Shown here: positions 52,043 to 62,353 of the stretch, piece after piece
Numbering within the stretch: position 1 is the stretch's first letter
Layout: each line of letters begins with the position of its first letter
Origin: Granulosicoccus sp964390335
GTDB lineage: Bacteria > Pseudomonadota > Gammaproteobacteria > Granulosicoccales > Granulosicoccaceae
Length of the DNA: 64,000 nucleotides
Direction of reading: 5' to 3'
Assembly: GCA_964390335.1 (NCBI GenBank)
Contig: CAYMHU010000002.1
Coordinates: forward strand, 124,001 to 188,000
Made by a program: the position numbers and the translations under genes
Notes under the pieces: generated by a model
Told to the model about the DNA's origin: nothing
Databases searched by the model: none
What the model saw: the letters and a program-made list of their open reading frames with translations, nothing else

Positions 52043-52779
52043 GTCGGTAGCAATTCCAGCGCATGCGATTTATAAAACAGCGTATCAACCCGATTCTGCC
52101 GGGCAACAAGCCAGTGTAATAACACGTCATCTTGCTTGAATTCTTCGTGCAGCTTTTTGATGGCGACTGGCACGATCGCAGGTGAGCGATCCTTTTTCGG
52201 AAACAACTTGCCGCTTTTATGCATTAACGATAGCAGCGGCGTGCGCGGGGCTACAGTGAATAAAACGCTGTGCTCGGTCTGTTCGCACAGGCGCGCTAGC
52301 GCATTAACGATATCGCCAGATTCGTAGTGAATCAATGAATCCATCGCAACCACATGATCAAAACGACCTAACGATGCATCAAGCATGTCGCCGCTAATAA
52401 AATCGATACTGCCTGTCAGCGTAGGATTGGCTGCCGGTTGTACGGTCGCCTCATAGCGCTCTTTAGCAAGTTGCACCAGCGTCGGCGAAAGATCGATCGC
52501 GACCACATCCGCACCGCGCGCGGCAAGCTCGGCTGCTAGCATGCCGGTTCCACAACCTGCATCAAGAATGCGCCGGCCCGTTAAATCTTCAGGTAACCAC
52601 GAACTTAAGGTAGTCAACATTTGCGCACGTCCGGCTCTAACGGTGGCGCGAATACGTGACACAGACTCATTACTTGTGAGTTTTTTCCACGCTTCAGCTG
52701 CGGTCTGATCAAAGTAAGTCGCAATTTCGCTTCTGCGATTCTCGTACGCACCCCCGTTTTCAAAGCCAACTTGAGTCAT
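52039..52779 (-). CDS. bchM: Mg-protoporphyrin IX methyltransferase
   Basis: 246 aa, SAM-dependent. The SAM motif is ILDAGCGTGMLAAELA, with VVAIDLSPTLV. It methylates the 13-propionate of Mg-protoporphyrin before the AcsF step. It shares one base with the bchL stop (TAATG). Confidence 0.93.
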   Translation of the reverse strand: MTQVGFENGGAYENRRSEIATYFDQTAAEAWKKLTSNESVSRIRATVRAGRAQMLTTLSSWLPEDLTGRRILDAGCGTGMLAAELAARGADVVAIDLSPTLVQLAKERYEATVQPAANPTLTGSIDFISGDMLDASLGRFDHVVAMDSLIHYESGDIVNALARLCEQTEHSVLFTVAPRTPLLSLMHKSGKLFPKKDRSPAIVPVAIKKLHEEFKQDDVLLHWLVARQNRVDTLFYKSHALELLPT

Positions 52780-53708
52780 TAGTCAAACCCCAGTAAATCA
52801 AATATTTCACGATCCTTCATTGGGCTCGCAATCAGTGGGTCTGTGCCATCCCACAGCGCCTGCGCCAGCCGCAAATACTCAGTCTGCACAGCAGCCAATT
52901 CAGGCGAGTCTTCCATCTCAAACAGCGTGGCCTTCTTTAAACGACTGCGTCGAATCACATCAAGATCCGGGAAATGGGCCAAGGTGTTCATGCCCACAAC
53001 ATCGTTAAATCGTTGAATCTGATCGGTGTCGGCACTGCGATTGGCGATGACACCACCCAAGCGAACCGAATAGTTTTTTGACTTCGCTTTGATTGCAGCC
53101 ACAATGCGATTCATCGCGAATATGGAATCGAAATCGTTCGCTGCGACCACCAGTGCGCGTTGCGCATGTTGCAACGGGGCTGCAAAGCCACCACAAACTA
53201 CATCGCCCAACACATCAAAAATCACGACATCGGTGTCTTCAAGCAAATGGTGCTCTTTGAGTAGTTTCACTGTTTGTCCAACAACGTACCCACCACATCC
53301 GGTTCCCGCGGGTGGTCCACCGGCTTCCACGCACATCACTCCGCCATAGCCTTCAAACACAAAGTCATCGGCTCGCAACTCTTCAGAGTGAAATTCTACC
53401 GACTCAAGGATATCGATGACTGTTGGCGTGAGTTGCTTGGTTAGCGTAAAAGTGGAATCGTGTTTTGGGTCACAGCCGATTTGTAATACGCGTTTACCCA
53501 GTTTTGCAAACGCAACAGACAGATTCGATGATGTCGTGCTCTTACCAATGCCGCCCTTACCATAAACCGCGAATACTTTTGCACCCTCGATCTGCACATC
53601 TTCATCCATTTTGAATTGCACACTACCGGCCCCATCGGGTGGTCGGGTACTTTCCGCATGAATTGGTATAAATTTACCTGTCACCGCTGAGGTGGATTGT
53701 CCTGTCAT
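52779..53708 (-). CDS. bchL: Light-independent protochlorophyllide reductase iron protein
   Basis: 309 aa, NifH-like. P-loop YGKGGIGKSTTSSNLS, then GCDPKHDSTFTL. The bridging cluster Cys residues are in GTGCGGY and DVVCGGF. It passes ATP-driven electrons to BchNB. It overlaps bchH by four bases. Confidence 0.95.
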   Translation of the reverse strand: MTGQSTSAVTGKFIPIHAESTRPPDGAGSVQFKMDEDVQIEGAKVFAVYGKGGIGKSTTSSNLSVAFAKLGKRVLQIGCDPKHDSTFTLTKQLTPTVIDILESVEFHSEELRADDFVFEGYGGVMCVEAGGPPAGTGCGGYVVGQTVKLLKEHHLLEDTDVVIFDVLGDVVCGGFAAPLQHAQRALVVAANDFDSIFAMNRIVAAIKAKSKNYSVRLGGVIANRSADTDQIQRFNDVVGMNTLAHFPDLDVIRRSRLKKATLFEMEDSPELAAVQTEYLRLAQALWDGTDPLIASPMKDREIFDLLGFD

Positions 53709-56700
53709 GCTCTAGCCCCTTCCACTATGCCTTCTAATCGATCTTCCAAGTCTTCACCGGCGGCATTCAATGCCTCTAGTGTCCGCTCGTCTGGTTGCCA
53801 ATAATTTCGTTCGTGTGCTTCGTGCAATCTATTCACGACCCGCAAGGACGCATCAGGATTGAGATCGGCAAGCCGATTTCGCATCTGTTCATCCAGTAAA
53901 AATGTGTCGGTCAATTGCTGATAGACCCACGGCTTGACCTGCTCTGTTGTTGCCGACCAACCCAGGGTATTCGTGACTTGCATTTCGATGTGCCGCACAC
54001 CCTCGTAACCGTGTTCGAGCATTTGTTCATACCACTTCGGGTTCAATGCACGCGTACGCGTTTCGAGTTCGACTTGTTCGGATAAGGTGCGAGTTTTTGC
54101 TTCACCTTTCGTGTCATCGCTAATGTAGAGTTTCGGAGCGACATTGTCGGCGTTGGCGCGCTGCGCACAACGACTGATACCCCCAAGCGAGTCGTAATAG
54201 TGATCAATTGACGTGATGCCAATCTCGACCGAATCGAGATTCTGTGTCGCGACTTCTACCCGCGACAAAATATTCTCGAACAGTTCGGTGCGCTGTTGAT
54301 TCTCGCCATGTCGACTGTAGGCAAATGATTTACGGTTAGCAAAAACATTTGCAAGTTCGTTTTCATCTGACCACCCACCATCATCAATCAGGTGATTAAT
54401 GTTGGACCCATAAGCACCATCGGCGTTACTGAACACGCGAAGTGCAGCTGTTTCAAGATCACATTGGTTGTCGCGTTGATACGCCAATGCATTCTTGCGG
54501 ACAAAATTCATCGTCAACGGCTCATCGTCGGCCGATGCAGCCAGCCATGCAGCCTCGGCAAGCAGTCGCGTTTGCTGCGGCAATAGATCCCGAAAAATGC
54601 CTGACAAGGTCATCACGACATCGACGCGCGGCCGACCATGAGTGTCCAGATCGATGAGCTTTGCGCCACATAAACGCCCGTAGTTGTCAAAGCGTGGCGC
54701 AGCGCCCAGCAACGACAAGGCTTGCGCGATCGGCGAGCCTTCAGTTTTTAAGTTATCCGTACCCCATAACACCATCGCGACGGTTTCAGGAAAGGTATGG
54801 CCTTCTGCCAAATGACGATCAATCAAGGATTGCGCAGCCACTTCGCCAGTTCGCATGGCACTGGCACTGGGCATGCGATACGGATCAAAGCCGTGTAAGT
54901 TTCTGCCTGTTGGCAAAATCTCGGGTGTGCGCATTAAGTCCCCACCAACGACCGGTGCAATGTATTGCCCATTGAGCGCTTTGAGCACAGCTGGTAACTC
55001 TGAGTCAGTTTGTAATGCGCGATTGATCTTATCGAGCGATTCATACAACGGATGCAGCGCTGGCTCGCTGGAACCTTGTATGGAGGACAACGGTTGATCC
55101 GCGGCCAACGATACAACTTGATCAACAACAGAGGCCACATCAACCATAGCATCGGANNNNNNNNNNNNNNNNNNNNNNNNNNNNNNNNNNNNNNNNNNNN
55201 NNNNNNNNNNNNNNNNNNNNNNNNNNNNNNNNNNNNNNNNNNNNNNNNNNNNNNNNCATAGCATCGGAGGTGTTTGATGCGCTGGCGTCGGCATCGCACT
55301 CGGTTACATTTTCCACTTCTGCTATCGCGTGGAGTAGCTCGCGTCGTTGCTCAGTGTCGATGGTTTTCCCAACCACATGCAAACCATGCGGTATCAAGGT
55401 GCTTTCCAATTCGGCTAATGCGATGCGACACGCCTCTACATAGGGATCAGCAGAGCCATTAATTAATCCGCTATCGATATTCAGATCGATATCATTCGCC
55501 TGGGTTTGTATCAGATCGATCAGCTCGGTGTGTTGGTTGCGCTCGGACGGTGCCGTGTTTCGCCATCGATCTATGCTGCTTTGTAAATCCAGTAAACCTT
55601 TATACAAACCGGCATGGGTGACTGGTGGCGTCAGGTAACTGATTAACGTTGCACCTGCGCGCCGCTTTGCAATCGTACCTTCAGACGCATTATTGGCTGC
55701 ATACAGGTAATAGTTAGGAAGCGCGCCTATTAACCGATCTGGCCAGCATGCTTGACTCATACCGGTTTGTTTACCCGGCATAAACTCGAGGGCACCATGC
55801 GTACCAAAATGCAACACTGCATGCACGTGCCGATCTTCACGCAAGTACCGATAAAACGCCGAGAACGCATGGGTCGGAGCAAACCCGCGCTCAAACAGTA
55901 AACGCATGGGATCACCTTCATAGCCAAAACCGGGCTGAACACACACATCAACCTGTCCGAATCGCTGACCCAAAATAAACAACTCGCGTCCGTTGCTCAA
56001 TTGCTTACCTGGCGCTGCACCCCACGCACTTTCAATCTCTTCCAAATAAGGTTCTCGTTTGATGTGATCATCGACCGGAACACAACTCAAAACGTTTGCG
56101 TCCGTGCCAAATTGCTCTGCATTACCGCGCAGGATTTGCTCACGCAATACATCAACACTTTCGGGAAGCTCAACCGTATAGCCCTCACGCTGCATGGCGC
56201 GTAATGTGTTGTAAACCGACTCGAACACAGACAGGTGTGCTGCTGATCCTACGGCTCCGGCATTGGGTGGAAAATTAAAGATAACAATCGCAATACGCCG
56301 TTCGGCTCGTGGGGTTGTGCGCAAGCGTACTAGTTGATCGACGCGATCACACAACTGATTCACACGTTCGGGGTGCGGCAGCATATCTGCCGCCTGTGCA
56401 TCCGGCGCAGACAACGTGCGTCCGGCAAACACCATTGGATTGGTTGCGCCATCGAGTTCGGGTATCGCTACCATCATGGCAGATTCGACGGGCAGTAAAC
56501 CCTGCTCGCTGCCTTCCCATTGTTCAAGCGTCTGAAAGTCCAGACCCATCGCTGATAAGTAAGGCACATCCAACTTGGAGAGTATGGCCTCTGCAGCACT
56601 GGCATCGTTATACGCAGGGCCGCCCACCAACGAAAAACCGGTTAACGAGAGCAACGCATCAATACAGGTTTTGCCGTCTTTAATAAAGTAACGTTCAATT

Positions 56701-57584
56701 GCCGGACGCGCATCTAACCCCGACGCAAACGCCGGCACCACTTCGTAACCACGCTGCTCGAGCGTTGCGATGACTGCATCGTAGTGAACGGTGTTTCCAG
56801 CAAGCAGATACGAGCGCATCAACAACACACCGATCCGACCTTTTACCTGTCGATCACTAGTCAACAATGCTGCGTCATCAGCAGCCATCTGCTCGGGCAA
56901 CGACGGATGATAAATGCCCACATCGTGATACTGCTTTGGAACAGACACCGATAATGCACCGCGCAGCGCCATGCGTTCGCCGTCAGCGTATTCATTGACC
57001 ACCATGCGCACCATATTCAATGCGTTTTGCTCGGAGCCTGCTAACCAGTACTGCAGTACCAAAAAATAATGGCGAATATCCTGCGCTGTACCAGGGATGT
57101 ATTTAAGAATGCCGGGGATGCGTCGCAGCATGGCCATCTGCATCTTGCCACTGGATGCAGACTTTTCACGCGAACGTGATTTTCGTAGCCGTTTAAAAAA
57201 CGCGCTGGCGCGCCCATCACTGCCGTTCATGGCAAACCGCCCCATGCGCGTGAGCTTGACGATGTCACCCGAGCACATGCAACAGATCATGGCATCGCAG
57301 TGTTCCCGGCGCGCTCGAAGTGGCTCTATGACCGCGTTGATGTGATCTTCCATGAACAGCATGGTCACAATCAGGATATCGGCGGTGGCGATGTCGTCGT
57401 GACAACGCTGCAGGGATTGCGCATCACGGCCCCATGCGCCTGCGGCGTGCAAACTGACGGTGATGCCCGTGTTATCTGCACGCAGTTGTTCGTTAACACG
57501 CGCGATTGTGCTGGACAGATGATTGTCCAGCGTGACAATGACCACGCGCATTGGCGTATTAGCGACTGTAGTGTGCTTTTGCAT
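53705..57584 (-). CDS. bchH: Magnesium chelatase subunit H, interrupted by an assembly gap
   Basis: Large porphyrin-binding subunit. The N-terminal part (57584 to about 55257) and the C-terminal part (about 55156 to 53705) flank 100 N. Both parts contain the residues SDAM at the junction. Removing the N and one copy of a 12-bp overlap (112 bases) puts both in one frame of 3768 bases, 1255 aa, the usual BchH length. LHFGTHGALEFMPGKQTGMSQ and AVVLWGTDNLKTEG-type segments are family features. The ATG at 57584 overlaps bchB by 26 bases; an ATG at 57551 would avoid this. Confidence 0.92.
55145..55268. other. Scaffold gap (100 N) with 12-bp duplicated flanks in bchH
   Basis: Bases 55157-55256 are 100 N. 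CATAGCATCGGA stands on both sides (55145-55156 and 55257-55268). This is what is expected if adjoining contigs overlap and were spaced with a default gap. Merging the copies restores the bchH frame. Confidence 0.85.
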
Positions 57585-59166
57585 CGTACAGTGTCTCTAT
57601 GGTGATTTGATCAAGACCGAACTCGGTGGCGTAGCGCTCGGTGTTGGTTCTGGCTTTGGTGCGTACAAAGAACGGGATTTTCTTCAGTTCTTTTTCAGCA
57701 TCAGGTGTCCAGCCAAGCACGGTATCGGCTTGCGCATCCAAGGTGGGTTTTGCTGTTGGCGCGTTGTCCGTTTTTGTCATACCCAAATGCGATGGTGCAG
57801 AGTCATCATTAAATTCAAAATCTTCAGTGAACATGCCCAACAGATGTTCTTCAAGACCCATCATTAATGGGTGCACCCAACTGTCGAATAGCACATTGGC
57901 ACCTTCATAACCCATTTGCGGCGCATAACGCGCTGGCACATCTTCAACATGAAATGGCGCTGAGATGACACAACAACCGATACCCAATCGCTTGGCAATG
58001 TGGCGCTCCATTTGTGTACCAAGCACTAACTCTGGTTCGCATTGCTTGACCGCGTCTTCCACATCGAGATAATCGTCTGTAATTAACGCATTAATGCCAT
58101 AACGTTTTGCAGCGTCTCTAACAGGGCGGGCAAACTCTCGGCTATACGTGCCAAGACCCACAACCTCAAACCCGAGTTCATCTGACGCAACACGTGCAGC
58201 GGCAATCGCATGGGTTGCATCACCAAAGATAAACACACGTTTACCTGTTAAGTAATTGGAATCGATTGAACGCGAATACCAGGGCAACCGTGACGCATCC
58301 GCATTAAGTAGCGGCGTTGGGTCGATGTTGACAGTTTGTGCTATCGCCTCGATAAACTCTCGCGTGGCACCCACACCAATAGGCACAATGTCGATATAGG
58401 GTTGCCCGCATTCACGTCGAAGCCACTCGCACGCAGTTTGACCAACTTCAGGGTATAAACACACATTGGCGTCCGCCAACGGAATGCGCTGAATGTCGGC
58501 AAGCGTTGCACCCAGTGGTGCAACAACGTTAACGCGAACCCCAAGTTGCGCTAACAGAGCACTGATTTCTCGTACATCATCACGGCATCGAAAACCCAGG
58601 GAGCTGGGTCCGATGATATTGACTGACGGAGTATCGGGTGCGCTAGTCTCCTGCGAGTCAGCGCTTTGGTTTGGCGCTTCGCTGCTGGCTTGTGAATCGG
58701 CAACCGTGTGCGTATCGTTGTCACGCTTTTTAAGCACGCGTCGAATCAGGGCATAAAGCGTTTCGCTGGCCCCGTGGTTTTCCTTGCGTGAGTAGGCTGG
58801 TAGCTCCAATGGCACAATGGGTACATTCAATCCCATGCCTTGGGCCAGAGATGCCGGTTGATCCTGTATTAGCTCAGCCGTGCAGGATTCCCCAACAAAC
58901 AAGATATCGGGCTTAAAACGTTGTACTGCTTCTTGTGTTGCTTCAACAAACAGATTGGCAGTATCACCACCTAAATCTCGCGCCTGGAAGGTGGTATACG
59001 TTACAGGTGGCCTATGACCCTGCCGTTCGATCATGGTGAACAATAAATCTGCGTACGTATCGCCCTGCGGAGCGTGCAATACATAGTGCGCATTGTGCAT
59101 CGAGTTTACTACCCGCATTGCCCCGACATGCGTCGGGCCTTCGTATGTCCACAATGACAGTTTCAT
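57559..59166 (-). CDS. bchB: Light-independent protochlorophyllide reductase subunit B
   Basis: 535 aa. MKLSLWTYEGPTHVGAMRV is the family start. FVGESCTAELIQDQP holds the BchB cysteine of the shared cluster. A low-complexity insert lies at about 140-175 (Ser, Asp, Gln rich). The C-terminal small domain is ELKKIPFFVRTKARTNTE. With BchN it reduces ring D of protochlorophyllide. Confidence 0.94.
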   Translation of the reverse strand: MKLSLWTYEGPTHVGAMRVVNSMHNAHYVLHAPQGDTYADLLFTMIERQGHRPPVTYTTFQARDLGGDTANLFVEATQEAVQRFKPDILFVGESCTAELIQDQPASLAQGMGLNVPIVPLELPAYSRKENHGASETLYALIRRVLKKRDNDTHTVADSQASSEAPNQSADSQETSAPDTPSVNIIGPSSLGFRCRDDVREISALLAQLGVRVNVVAPLGATLADIQRIPLADANVCLYPEVGQTACEWLRRECGQPYIDIVPIGVGATREFIEAIAQTVNIDPTPLLNADASRLPWYSRSIDSNYLTGKRVFIFGDATHAIAAARVASDELGFEVVGLGTYSREFARPVRDAAKRYGINALITDDYLDVEDAVKQCEPELVLGTQMERHIAKRLGIGCCVISAPFHVEDVPARYAPQMGYEGANVLFDSWVHPLMMGLEEHLLGMFTEDFEFNDDSAPSHLGMTKTDNAPTAKPTLDAQADTVLGWTPDAEKELKKIPFFVRTKARTNTERYATEFGLDQITIETLYDAKAHYSR

Positions 59167-59176
59167 GCCGGCACCT

Positions 59177-60499
59177 TCATGCTGGAACCTTGAGCTTGTT
59201 CAAGCGCTTTAACGGCTTTGCAAACAACGCGGCCAGATCGGCTGCCTGCTCAAATCCATGGATCGGACTGAATACCAGTTCGATACTCCATTTTGTTAAG
59301 TGCCCTTCAGCCTCAAGCGGATTGCCAAGCCCCATACCACACACGGTTAAATCAGGCGCGTTGTCTCGTAATCTGTCAAGCTGCAACTCAACATCTTGCC
59401 CTTCGGTCAAGCGAATACCGGAGGGCAATTGTGCTAAATCATGACCCACAACCTGTTTATCCAGAAACGGAACACCGACCTCAACGATTTGCATACCACA
59501 CTCGGCTGACAGGAAACGCGCCAGTGGAATCTCGAGCTGTGAATCTGGGAAGAACGTGATCCGCTTGCCGTTTAACTTTGGCGTGACCTTCTGCAATGCA
59601 TTGGTTGCCCGCCGAACTGGTGCTGCCATCACGGCATCGAACTTGTCTGCATCGACATCGAACGCTTCGGCAATAGATTTAAACCATTGGTAGGTGCCTT
59701 CCACACCAAAAGGAAACGGTGCCGCTATATGTTGTGCGTCCAATCGCTGCAATGCGCGCAACGTTTCTCCAACAAAAGGCTGCGCCAGAATGACTTTCGT
59801 TTGCGCATTCACTACCGGCAATGCAGATGCCGTTTTCGATGGTAAGAATGCAACCGAATCAATGCCCAAGTCCGACAACAATCGAACGAACTGATCTTCA
59901 ACGACATCTGCAAGCGTACCCAAGACAAGTAACTGAGTGGACTCGCCTGCTGTCGGTAAATGTTGCACCATGGCCTTCAGACAAGTGTCTTCGCCCTGCG
60001 TGAATGTAGTTTCGATACCGCTACCCGAATAACTTAAAACACGCAGCCTGCCCGCTTGGAGTTTAGTGAGTCGCTCTGCAGCTTTTTCCAAATCAAGTTT
60101 AATCACCTCCGATGGGCACGACCCGACTAAAAAGAGTGTTTTGATTTCAGGCCGTCGCTCGCACAACTGAGCCGTGATACGCTCAAGCTCATCGTTAAAA
60201 TCAGCCATGCCTGACAGGTCACGGTCATCAAGAATGGCAGTCCCGAAACGTGGTTCAGCAAATATCATCACGCCCGCGGCCGATTGCAATAGGTGTGCAC
60301 AGGTGCGCGAACCGACCACTAGAAAAAAGGCATCCTGCATGCGACGATGTAACCAGACGATGCCGGTTAACCCGCAGAACACTTCGCGTTGACCACGTTC
60401 TTGCACAACCGGTATGGAAGCCAGCTTTTGACTAAAATCGTCGGCATCCGCTCGGTTAGACACTCGCGCCGATGTCCACTCAGACTGCTGTCCGTGCAT
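59177..60499 (-). CDS. bchN: Light-independent protochlorophyllide reductase subunit N
   Basis: 440 aa from the ATG at 60499, one base after the bchF stop. Cluster cysteines are in VFCGLTGIVWLH, FFLVVGSRTCAHLLQ and LFLVGSCPSEVIKLD. It is the NifD-like partner of BchB. The order bchF-N-B-H-L-M matches other purple bacteria. Confidence 0.94.
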   Translation of the reverse strand: MHGQQSEWTSARVSNRADADDFSQKLASIPVVQERGQREVFCGLTGIVWLHRRMQDAFFLVVGSRTCAHLLQSAAGVMIFAEPRFGTAILDDRDLSGMADFNDELERITAQLCERRPEIKTLFLVGSCPSEVIKLDLEKAAERLTKLQAGRLRVLSYSGSGIETTFTQGEDTCLKAMVQHLPTAGESTQLLVLGTLADVVEDQFVRLLSDLGIDSVAFLPSKTASALPVVNAQTKVILAQPFVGETLRALQRLDAQHIAAPFPFGVEGTYQWFKSIAEAFDVDADKFDAVMAAPVRRATNALQKVTPKLNGKRITFFPDSQLEIPLARFLSAECGMQIVEVGVPFLDKQVVGHDLAQLPSGIRLTEGQDVELQLDRLRDNAPDLTVCGMGLGNPLEAEGHLTKWSIELVFSPIHGFEQAADLAALFAKPLKRLNKLKVPA

Positions 60500-60500
60500 G

Positions 60501-61034
60501 CTATCCACTGCGCTGCTCAACCAGAACATGTAAATCAGGGTGTGCCGCTTCTAAAGCGGTTGCGTCAGCTTCTGCTAACGCCTGGGCAACCCGTGCCATT
60601 CGAAACTTAATCAAAAATTGCAGCGCGTTGATCGTGTAAAGCAGGTACGCAAGCAACGCGAGCCACATCAAGCCATTAGCGTCCAACACTCCGTATATCA
60701 ATGCCACGACGTACAGCGTATGGAATAACACGACGAACAGGCTAACCACGTCTTCCCAAAAAAAAGGCTTGGCAAATAAATACTGGCCAAACACCTCGCG
60801 CTCCCAGATCGCGCCTGTGAGCATAATCAGACAAAGCAACGCAGTTTTGATCAGGATTGAGACCGTGGCTGCGGTTTCGCCTTGCCCGGTCCACAGGAAT
60901 CGGACAATTAACGCAAGACTGATCAGGAAAACCAGAAACTGAAGTGGCGCAAGCACACCCTGAACCAGGGTCCATTTGGACCGATTCCGGGTCGCACGCT
61001 GCTCAACTGTGTAAAAATCACCGGACGGATTCAA
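60501..61034 (-). CDS. bchF: 3-vinyl bacteriochlorophyllide hydratase
   Basis: 177 aa. It hydrates the 3-vinyl group to hydroxyethyl ahead of BchC. It is a membrane protein with about four spans; LQFLVFLISLALIVRFLWTGQG and REVFGQYLFAKPFFWEDVVSLFV are typical. The start is a TTG at 61034 with GGGGAG five bases upstream. It is first in the 22-kb superoperon. Confidence 0.9.
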   Translation of the reverse strand: MNPSGDFYTVEQRATRNRSKWTLVQGVLAPLQFLVFLISLALIVRFLWTGQGETAATVSILIKTALLCLIMLTGAIWEREVFGQYLFAKPFFWEDVVSLFVVLFHTLYVVALIYGVLDANGLMWLALLAYLLYTINALQFLIKFRMARVAQALAEADATALEAAHPDLHVLVEQRSG

Positions 61035-61102
61035 CCAGACTCCCCTGTTTCGACGCCAATTTTAATAGGACTCAGTACAGTCTATGTCTGTTTCGGGATT
61101 TA

Positions 61103-61136
61103 TGTCAATTATAATTGACGTCATTTTTAGTTGACA
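61103..61136. promoter_or_regulatory. Imperfect PpsR/CrtJ-type sites between bchF and aerR
   Basis: TGTCAATTATAATTGACG (61103-61120) and CGTCATTTTTAGTTGACA (61119-61136) each match TGT-N12-ACA in one half and have CG at the other. They overlap by two bases. The first contains the 16-bp perfect palindrome GTCAATTATAATTGAC, with TATAAT in both directions. The rest of the 323-base intergenic stretch (61035-61357) shows no further clear signal. Confidence 0.55.
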
Positions 61137-61357
61137 GATCGCCCGTTGATCAGGCATCGTACTTACCAGTACACACGCAGCGGGCCCACCCACTGCTGAA
61201 CGTAGCCGTGGAAACGCCGTGGGTTTGTTCGGCTAATGGTTCTCACTTCGAGGCAATGGATGAAAATTAATCGCCAACGCTCTTTAACTTGCTTTCTCGG
61301 TAGCCCCTCAGCATGCGCGGCTCAACAGGGTCAACGTGCTTTTTCCGGGGCCGGGGC

Positions 61358-62311
61358 GTGACATTGGGCAGTCAAGAATTATCCGACATAGAGCGGCTTG
61401 AAGAAGAGGTGAACCAGGCGGCGCTTGGACAAGCGGTCAAGTCGGACATCATTCCAAGTCTATTTCAATTGCTGATCAACACGGACGCACAACCTAGCCC
61501 AATCTCAGGCGCTCAATCGCGCTCAGATTTCATCGACACGAAACCAGACACCGGTTTTAAAACCGACATTGGCAGCGTTGACCAGGTTAATCCAGCGATA
61601 TCACCACTCGATTCGACCGCAAACGTGGTACTGCATAGCCCACACTGGGTGGGACCGGATGTCTTCGCAGATATGGTGCTGCACGATGATGAAAATTTCG
61701 CATCTGATCGCATCCGGCTCATACAGGCTGAAGGCGTGCCGGATGAAGACATCTTGCTTGAGTTGCTGGCACCGACCAGCTTGGAACTGGGCGTACGATG
61801 GGAGAACGATACATGCGACTTTGCCGACGTGACCATCGGTGTATGTCGATTGCATCGCATTGTTCGTTCTTTGCATCCTCAGCATCAACGGGAACTGTTA
61901 AGCAATGCGCATGGCGGTCGGATTGTGTTGGCCCCTGCTCCCGGTGATCAACATTCATTTGGCTTGTTATTAGTTAGTGAATTGCTGTTTCGACATGGCT
62001 GGTACACGGACATTGAAATCGGTGACAGAAGCCCGCAAATCACGAACATGGTCGCTAAAGAGTGGTACGAAATGGCCGGAATATCGATAAGCTGTGAAAC
62101 ACGTATAAACGATGCGGCAGCGTTGATATCACAAATCAGATCCGCATCGTGCAACCCCGATATTGCTATTTTGGCCGGCGGTCCGATATTCGCAAACAAC
62201 CCTGAGGCGGGGAAAAATTTGAAAGCTGACAAAATAGCGTTGCCAGGTGTCAACTTGGCAACGTTGACCAAACCGTATATTCCCACCTCTCAACGAAACT
62301 CGGTCACGTGA
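61358..62311 (+). CDS. aerR: AerR/PpaA-type cobalamin-binding antirepressor
   Basis: 317 aa from a GTG at 61358; an ATG at 61313 would add 15 residues. The C-terminal B12-binding domain shows D-x-H-x-x-G in PGDQHSFGLLLV, then LLFRHGWYTDIEIGD and AILAGGPIFANNPE. In Rhodobacter, AerR with cobalamin and light relieves CrtJ/PpsR. R. capsulatus AerR also has two start forms. ppsR follows after 42 bp, which supports the pairing. Start choice is uncertain. Confidence 0.82.
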   Translation: MTLGSQELSDIERLEEEVNQAALGQAVKSDIIPSLFQLLINTDAQPSPISGAQSRSDFIDTKPDTGFKTDIGSVDQVNPAISPLDSTANVVLHSPHWVGPDVFADMVLHDDENFASDRIRLIQAEGVPDEDILLELLAPTSLELGVRWENDTCDFADVTIGVCRLHRIVRSLHPQHQRELLSNAHGGRIVLAPAPGDQHSFGLLLVSELLFRHGWYTDIEIGDRSPQITNMVAKEWYEMAGISISCETRINDAAALISQIRSASCNPDIAILAGGPIFANNPEAGKNLKADKIALPGVNLATLTKPYIPTSQRNSVT

Positions 62312-62353
62312 TGGGTTCATGTGAGCAAGCCTTTAACTCGAGGTGCCAAGCTG

